Below, piece after piece: positions 6,158 through 10,063 of a stretch of 10,063 nt of DNA. This DNA is from an uncultured Bacteroidota bacterium. Lineage in GTDB: Bacteria > Bacteroidota > Bacteroidia > NS11-12g > UBA9320. The notes under the pieces are model-generated. The model did not search any database. It saw only the letters and a program-made list of their open reading frames with translations, and was not told the DNA's origin. The stretch is from the NCBI GenBank assembly GCA_913056425.1, contig CAJXLR010000043.1, forward strand, positions 1 to 10,063, written 5' to 3'. Numbering within the stretch: the stretch's first letter is position 1; every line of letters starts with the position of its first letter. The translations under genes and the position numbers were made by a program.

Positions 6158-9154
6158 ATGAGCAACACCAACTTAAACTTTGATGAATTTGATTTCCCTA
6201 CACGGAAGGAATGGTTAGACAAGATCAATTCCGAACTGAAAGAAAAATCCATTGACGACTTGAATGCAGACTGGTACGGGATAGACGTCACTCCGTTCTT
6301 GGATCAAACGAATTCACCTGTCATCACAGGAGGGCCCCAAACGATGCCAAGTTCATGGAATTTGGTTGTTGATCATTTTGAGGACACTCCTGAGAATTTT
6401 TACAACGATGTCGAGTTTGTTGCGTTCGATGCCCCGACTAAAGGGGGAGCGTGGTACAATTTGGGTGTTGCACCGGAGAGTTGTGAGAGCGGTGAAGCGG
6501 TTCTGAACCTGAAACCATCTGTGTCAAATGCTCATTGGTTTGAGAATGCGAACGAACGATGTACTCCATTCTCAATCATTAACCCCAACGCCAACATTGT
6601 GGGTGAAGGAGAAATTAGATATTTCGTAGAGAAAGCGAAAGAGTTCAAGAACCTTGGAGAACAGCACAAACTGGTACGACCTATTCACGAATATGTCAAT
6701 GTTGAGGTAACGCTAGGGACCAACTTCTTTTTTGAGTTGGCTCGTCTAAAGAGTTTACGCTTGGCGCTGGAAGCTGTCTTCGGAGGAAAATGTCCGTTAA
6801 TCACGGCTAAGTGCAGTCCGCACAATGCAGCAGAACGCGATTACACCAATTTGCTAAGAACCACCACTAAAGCAATGTCTGCAATCCTCGGAGGTGCTGA
6901 TTTGGTATACATCCAACGTTATGAACAAAAACCCTCTTTACAGAGCGTACAATGGGCTAGAAACATCGGTCACTTGCTCCGTTTTGAAAGCCATATAGAT
7001 TGGGTGCGGGACACAACGCGCGGAAATTACTTGGTAAACTATCTATGCACTGCGCTACTGGAAAACGTTGAATACGTATTAAAAGAAGAGGTTTCGAAAA
7101 CGACGTCGAACGAATCACCGGAAGGGATTCCGATTCGAAGCGAGTATTTCGTTAAAGACTTGCCAGACGCAGCAAAGTATGTATCCGGCTTGGCACCAAA
7201 CTTACGCGGACCATATGGGTCTATGTATGCCGCTCGACCATGGACCATCCGACAATATGCAGGTTTTAGTACCGCAGAAGAATCGAATGCTTTCTATCGT
7301 CGCAACCTGGCTGCCGGACAGAAAGGTTTGTCGGTTGCGTTTGACTTAGCAACGCACCGAGGATATGATTCCGACCACCCAAGAGTGAAGGGAGATGTGG
7401 GAATGGCAGGTGTGGCCATAGATTCGGTTGAAGATATGAAGATTTTGTTCGATGGAATTCCATTGGACAAAATGTCTGTCTCGATGACAATGAATGGCGC
7501 TGTTCTGCCTATCATGGCGTTTTACATCGTTGCAGCGAAGGAACAAGGCGTAAGTGCTGAACAACTCAGCGGAACAATCCAGAACGACATTCTAAAGGAG
7601 TTCATGGTGCGGAATACGTACATCTACCCACCGGCTCAGTCTATGCGTATTGTGAGTGATATTTTCAAATACACTTCAGCTAATATGCCTCGATTTAACT
7701 CCATTAGTATAAGTGGCTACCACATGCAAGAAGCCGGAGCAAATGCGGCTATCGAATTAGCGTACACGCTCGCTGATGGATTGGAATATGTGCGCACCGG
7801 AATTGAAGCCGGTCTTGACGTGGATTCATTTGCACCGCGATTAAGCTTCTTTTGGGGGATAGGCATGAACTACTTCATGGAAGTGGCCAAACTGCGCGCA
7901 GGAAGATTGTTGTGGGCGAAGATTATCAAACAGTTTAATCCGCAGAATCCAAAGTCGATGGCGTTGAGAACCCATTGTCAAACCAGTGGTTGGAGTTTAA
8001 CTGAGCAAGATCCATTCAACAATGTCGCTCGTACCTGTATTGAAGCCAAAGCAGCTGCAATGGGTGGAACTCAATCGTTGCACACAAATGCGTTGGATGA
8101 GGCCATAGCGTTACCCACTGATTTTTCGGCAAAGATTGCGCGCGATACACAAATTTACTTGCAGCAGGAAACCGGTTTAACCGATGTGGTTGATCCTTGG
8201 GCCGGAAGCTATTATGTTGAAACGCTTACACATGAGCTGGCGGAGAAAGCCTGGGAATACATTCAGGAAATCGAAGAACTCGGTGGAATGTCAAAAGCCA
8301 TTGAAGCTGGAGTACCTAAAATGCGTATTGAGGAATCTGCCGCTCGAAAGCAAGCGCGAATCGACAGTGGTTCCGATGTAATTGTGGGTGTAAATAAGTA
8401 TCGAACCGATGAAAAAACGGAGGTAGATATACTGGAAATAAACAACGAAGAAGTGCGCAACAATCAGATTAACCGAATAAATCAAATTCGCCAAGAACGT
8501 AATGAGCAAGCCGTTCAAAACAGTTTAAAAGAGCTTACTCAAATTGCGGAAACCGGCGATGGCAATTTGCTCGAAGCTTGTGTGAAAGCAGCTGAGTTGC
8601 GTGCAACGTTAGGAGAAATAAGTGCTGCGGTAGAAGAGGTCTTCGGTAGATACCAAGCGACACCAAGAGCCGTAAGTGGTGTATATTCGAGTGAGGTGAA
8701 AACAGATGAACACTTTCAACGCGCGGTAGAGGCGTCCGATGCTTTTGCCACTAAAAATGGTCGACGACCACGGATATTGGTAGCGAAGATGGGACAAGAT
8801 GGTCACGATCGAGGTGCCAAGGTAATCGCGACTGGATTTGCCGACATTGGCTTTGATGTAGACGTAGGGCCGTTATTCCAAACCCCGGAAGAAGTAGCTC
8901 GACAGGTGGTGGATAATGACGTGCACGTTTTGGGAATTTCCAGTTTAGCAGGAGGTCACAAGACGTTGGTGCCAGAAGTGGTTGAGGAATTGCGTCGTTT
9001 AAATATGGGGCATGTGATTGTGGTTGCCGGTGGCGTAATACCCGAACAAGATTACAACTATCTCAAGGAGAGGGGAGTCTCGTTTGTCTTTGGACCCGGA
9101 ACTGTATTGAGCGAGGCTGCAATCGAAATATTGAAGGCGATCCCAGAAGAATAA
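6158..9154 (+). CDS. mutB: methylmalonyl-CoA mutase, MutA-like half fused to catalytic MutB half
   Basis: A 998-residue adenosylcobalamin enzyme interconverting methylmalonyl-CoA and succinyl-CoA. Residues 1 to about 315 resemble the non-catalytic MutA subunit (TRKEWLDKINSELK; LGTNFFFELARLKSLRL; LLRTTTKAMSAILGGAD), but shortened. A short linker near SNESPEGIPI (318-326) leads into a complete MutB. The substrate tunnel is GPYGSMYAARPWTIRQYAGFS. Tyr367, Arg485 and His522 match Propionibacterium Tyr89, Arg207 and His244 at a constant offset of 278. Tyr and Arg at the first two sites mark methylmalonyl- rather than isobutyryl-CoA mutase. The C-terminal B12 domain has DGHDRG (His883 as cobalt ligand), SSL (928-930) and GG (958-959). 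MutA and MutB are normally separate genes of a heterodimer; here the frame is continuous. No MutA B12-like domain remains. Start is ATG 6158; the TTG at 6140 lies upstream of the promoter box. No cobalamin riboswitch or GTPase chaperone gene is in the window. Confidence 0.95.
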   Translation: MSNTNLNFDEFDFPTRKEWLDKINSELKEKSIDDLNADWYGIDVTPFLDQTNSPVITGGPQTMPSSWNLVVDHFEDTPENFYNDVEFVAFDAPTKGGAWYNLGVAPESCESGEAVLNLKPSVSNAHWFENANERCTPFSIINPNANIVGEGEIRYFVEKAKEFKNLGEQHKLVRPIHEYVNVEVTLGTNFFFELARLKSLRLALEAVFGGKCPLITAKCSPHNAAERDYTNLLRTTTKAMSAILGGADLVYIQRYEQKPSLQSVQWARNIGHLLRFESHIDWVRDTTRGNYLVNYLCTALLENVEYVLKEEVSKTTSNESPEGIPIRSEYFVKDLPDAAKYVSGLAPNLRGPYGSMYAARPWTIRQYAGFSTAEESNAFYRRNLAAGQKGLSVAFDLATHRGYDSDHPRVKGDVGMAGVAIDSVEDMKILFDGIPLDKMSVSMTMNGAVLPIMAFYIVAAKEQGVSAEQLSGTIQNDILKEFMVRNTYIYPPAQSMRIVSDIFKYTSANMPRFNSISISGYHMQEAGANAAIELAYTLADGLEYVRTGIEAGLDVDSFAPRLSFFWGIGMNYFMEVAKLRAGRLLWAKIIKQFNPQNPKSMALRTHCQTSGWSLTEQDPFNNVARTCIEAKAAAMGGTQSLHTNALDEAIALPTDFSAKIARDTQIYLQQETGLTDVVDPWAGSYYVETLTHELAEKAWEYIQEIEELGGMSKAIEAGVPKMRIEESAARKQARIDSGSDVIVGVNKYRTDEKTEVDILEINNEEVRNNQINRINQIRQERNEQAVQNSLKELTQIAETGDGNLLEACVKAAELRATLGEISAAVEEVFGRYQATPRAVSGVYSSEVKTDEHFQRAVEASDAFATKNGRRPRILVAKMGQDGHDRGAKVIATGFADIGFDVDVGPLFQTPEEVARQVVDNDVHVLGISSLAGGHKTLVPEVVEELRRLNMGHVIVVAGGVIPEQDYNYLKERGVSFVFGPGTVLSEAAIEILKAIPEE

Positions 9155-9166
9155 AAGTGATCGCAT

Positions 9167-9199
9167 AAAAAAAGCCGACTCAATCGAGTCGGCTTTTTT
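9167..9199. terminator. bidirectional Rho-independent terminator
   Basis: GCCGACTC-AATC-GAGTCGGC is a perfect 8-bp stem with a 4-base loop, preceded by seven A and followed by six T, so it can stop transcription from both sides. It sits between the convergent mutase gene and the leftward T9SS mini-gene, 13 bases after the mutase stop. Confidence 0.93.
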
Positions 9200-9214
9200 G
9201 TGAGTATAAATTCG

Positions 9215-9547
9215 TTACGGTTTCTTAACCGTCATTCTCTTTGTTAGTTTTTCACCGTTCGACTCAAGAGTGTACAGATAAATACCTTCGGTGTAATCAG
9301 ATAAGTCGAGTGTGATAACGTTTGAAGTTACAACGCGTTCTTCAATTACTTTCCCTACAACGTTGTATACAGTTAATGTGGCTTCGCCAACAAAGCTTAC
9401 TTCAATAAATGTTTTTCCGATAGCTGGGTTAGGGTAGTTCTGCCCTAATTTGATGGTGTTGCCTTCTGAATCCATCCAAGTGGAAACAGGCGCGCTGAAC
9501 GACATCAAGCCCATGGAAATAAATAAAAGGAGTAGAGTTCTCTTCAT
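9215..9547 (-). CDS. mini-protein: signal peptide plus T9SS type A sorting domain only
   Basis: A 110-residue exported protein. Residues 1-18 or so form a hydrophobic signal peptide (MKRTLLLLFISMGLMSFS; cleavage site uncertain because Pro20 is near it). About 15 residues later the whole remainder (34-110) is a type IX secretion C-terminal sorting domain. It has LGQNYPNPA at the start, VYNVVGKVIEE in the middle and LSDYTEGIYLYTL then KRMTVKK at the end, the standard TIGR04183-type pattern. In typical substrates this domain is removed after guiding a large cargo across the outer membrane; here there is no cargo. Start is ATG 9547; the in-frame TTG at 9562 overlaps the -7 promoter box. It could be a real small surface protein, a decoy or adaptor for the secretion machine, or the remnant of a larger gene, although no coding remnants are seen upstream. 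Confidence 0.88.
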   Translation of the reverse strand: MKRTLLLLFISMGLMSFSAPVSTWMDSEGNTIKLGQNYPNPAIGKTFIEVSFVGEATLTVYNVVGKVIEERVVTSNVITLDLSDYTEGIYLYTLESNGEKLTKRMTVKKP

Positions 9548-9559
9548 AGCTATATCTTT

Positions 9560-9591
9560 CAAAGGTATGAATAATTATTGTGCCAACCCAA
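9560..9591 (-). promoter_or_regulatory. promoter for T9SS mini-gene
   Basis: On the minus strand TTG (9591-9589), a 21-base spacer and TACCTTTG (9567-9560) fit the Bacteroidetes -33/-7 pattern. The -7 box ends 12 bases before ATG 9547, giving a leader of only about 6-9 bases. It overlaps a long inverted repeat. Confidence 0.65.
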
Positions 9592-9597
9592 TAATTA
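9572..9597. repeat. 9-8-9 inverted repeat in the T9SS mini-gene promoter
   Basis: TAATTATTG (9572-9580), an 8-base spacer and CAATAATTA (9589-9597) form a perfect 9-bp inverted repeat. One arm covers the -33 box and the other lies between -33 and -7, the classic position for a repressor operator. It is AT-rich, so part of the match may be chance. No regulator gene is in the window. Confidence 0.5.
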
Positions 9598-9663
9598 ATT
9601 TGTCATAATCTATCGTTGTGTATGTTGGTAATTCAACAACTGTCACAATTTCAAGACGTTAAG

Positions 9664-9687
9664 CATTGGTGAAACGCTGCACCAATG
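9664..9687. repeat. 8-8-8 inverted repeat, possible transcript 3' hairpin
   Basis: CATTGGTG and CACCAATG form a perfect 8-bp inverted repeat around an 8-base loop, about 40 bases past the stop of the leftward gene at the right edge. No T tract follows on either strand, so it is not a standard terminator. It is followed at once by a 14-bp palindrome (9688-9701, GAAAATTAATTTTC). The rest of this intergenic stretch holds nothing I can assign. Confidence 0.45.
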
Positions 9688-9727
9688 GAAAATTAATTTT
9701 CACTTAATACAACACGATTTGTCGTAT

Positions 9728-10063
9728 TTAGTTGGCAGGTCTGCGACTTTTACCAAACACATTGAGATTGGCATTCACCCCAAAACCAAAAATAAATGGG
9801 TCGTGAGCGTAGTCGTTTGGTCTGCTCTCTAAGCTGCCCATAGCGAGAGAAAGACCTAACTGCATGTGGAATTTTACATACGGAGAACCTGCGCGGAATG
9901 AATACGAAGGTTCGAAGAAATTAACTCCAAACGCGCTAGGCCCATTGATTTGGTCTTCATATGCAACATGTGAAACGCGGAATGTAAGGTGATTCTGGAA
10001 GTTGCGATGTTGTGAAATGAAACCAAAACTGGGTTGGATATAGAACCTATTGATATCAACCCC
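9728..10063 (-). CDS. C-terminal part of a probable outer-membrane beta-barrel protein (5' end outside window)
   Basis: An open frame on the minus strand runs from the right edge to a TAA at 9730-9728, giving 111 residues with no internal stop; the start lies outside the window. The sequence alternates hydrophobic and polar residues with many aromatics and glycines (RFYIQPSFGFISQH, NFFEPSYSFRAG, YVKFHMQLGLSLAMG, FIFGFGVNANLNVFG), as expected for transmembrane beta-strands of a Bacteroidetes outer-membrane protein. The last strand ends close to the terminus, with a short basic tail (KSRRPAN). The specific family is not recognised, and a soluble beta-sandwich is not excluded. The minus-strand frame is supported over the overlapping 61-codon frame because it is longer, open to the edge, and has this strand periodicity. 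Confidence 0.72.
   Translation of the reverse strand, partial: GVDINRFYIQPSFGFISQHRNFQNHLTFRVSHVAYEDQINGPSAFGVNFFEPSYSFRAGSPYVKFHMQLGLSLAMGSLESRPNDYAHDPFIFGFGVNANLNVFGKSRRPAN

Noticed and set aside
7039..7564. Several minus-strand open frames inside the mutase gene
   Set aside because: They are overlapping frames in a strongly conserved coding region, show no recognisable domain, and have no promoter or independent support.
6158..9154. Mutase as two separate genes wrongly joined by a frameshift
   Set aside because: The frame is continuous through the linker, with conserved residues in the same frame on both sides and no stop or out-of-frame homology.
9874..10059. 61-codon minus-strand frame near the right edge
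   Set aside because: It overlaps the longer frame open to the edge that shows beta-barrel periodicity, and its own translation has no strand pattern or known motif.

Overview
The window reads as ordinary chromosome from a member of the Bacteroidota, most likely order Flavobacteriales; placement near Cryomorphaceae or Crocinitomicaceae is only a guess. The grounds are a CarboxypepD_reg-type TonB-dependent receptor, a type IX secretion (T9SS) type A sorting domain, two DUF1573 proteins, promoters with the Bacteroidetes -7 element TAnnTTTG, and almost no Shine-Dalgarno sequences. There are no rRNA or tRNA genes, CRISPR arrays, insertion sequences or phage genes.

Layout. Positions 1-4142 (+) hold a tightly coupled four-gene run: a TonB-dependent receptor cut by the left edge, a secreted cupin, an iodotyrosine-deiodinase-like flavoprotein, and a fold-type II PLP enzyme of the ACC deaminase / D-cysteine desulfhydrase family. 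Each start overlaps the previous stop by 1 or 4 bases. Positions 4142-5251 (-) hold two tandem secreted DUF1573 paralogues, each followed by its own terminator. Positions 5301-6089 (-) encode a crotonase-type enoyl-CoA hydratase. It is transcribed divergently from a 998-residue methylmalonyl-CoA mutase (6158-9154, +) in which a shortened MutA-like half is fused in frame to a complete catalytic MutB half. A strong bidirectional terminator follows. Positions 9215-9567 (-) encode a mini-protein that is only a signal peptide plus a T9SS sorting domain. At the right edge (9728-10063, -) lies the C-terminal part of an apparent outer-membrane beta-barrel protein.

How the genes fit together. The left operon looks like outer-membrane uptake coupled to chemistry on a small molecule. 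The flavoprotein keeps the Glu/Tyr/Lys triad that binds the amino-acid end of halotyrosines in iodotyrosine deiodinase, so halogenated tyrosine or a related amino acid is a reasonable but unproven substrate. The central divergent pair belongs to acyl-CoA metabolism: beta-oxidation hydration, and interconversion of methylmalonyl-CoA and succinyl-CoA. Both genes have a TAnnTTTG element only 5-6 bases before an ATG, suggesting leaderless or nearly leaderless mRNAs. The points most worth a second look are the fused and reduced mutase, the deiodinase-like gene in a TonB operon, the cargo-free T9SS protein under a 9-8-9 dyad, and the asymmetric DUF1573 pair.
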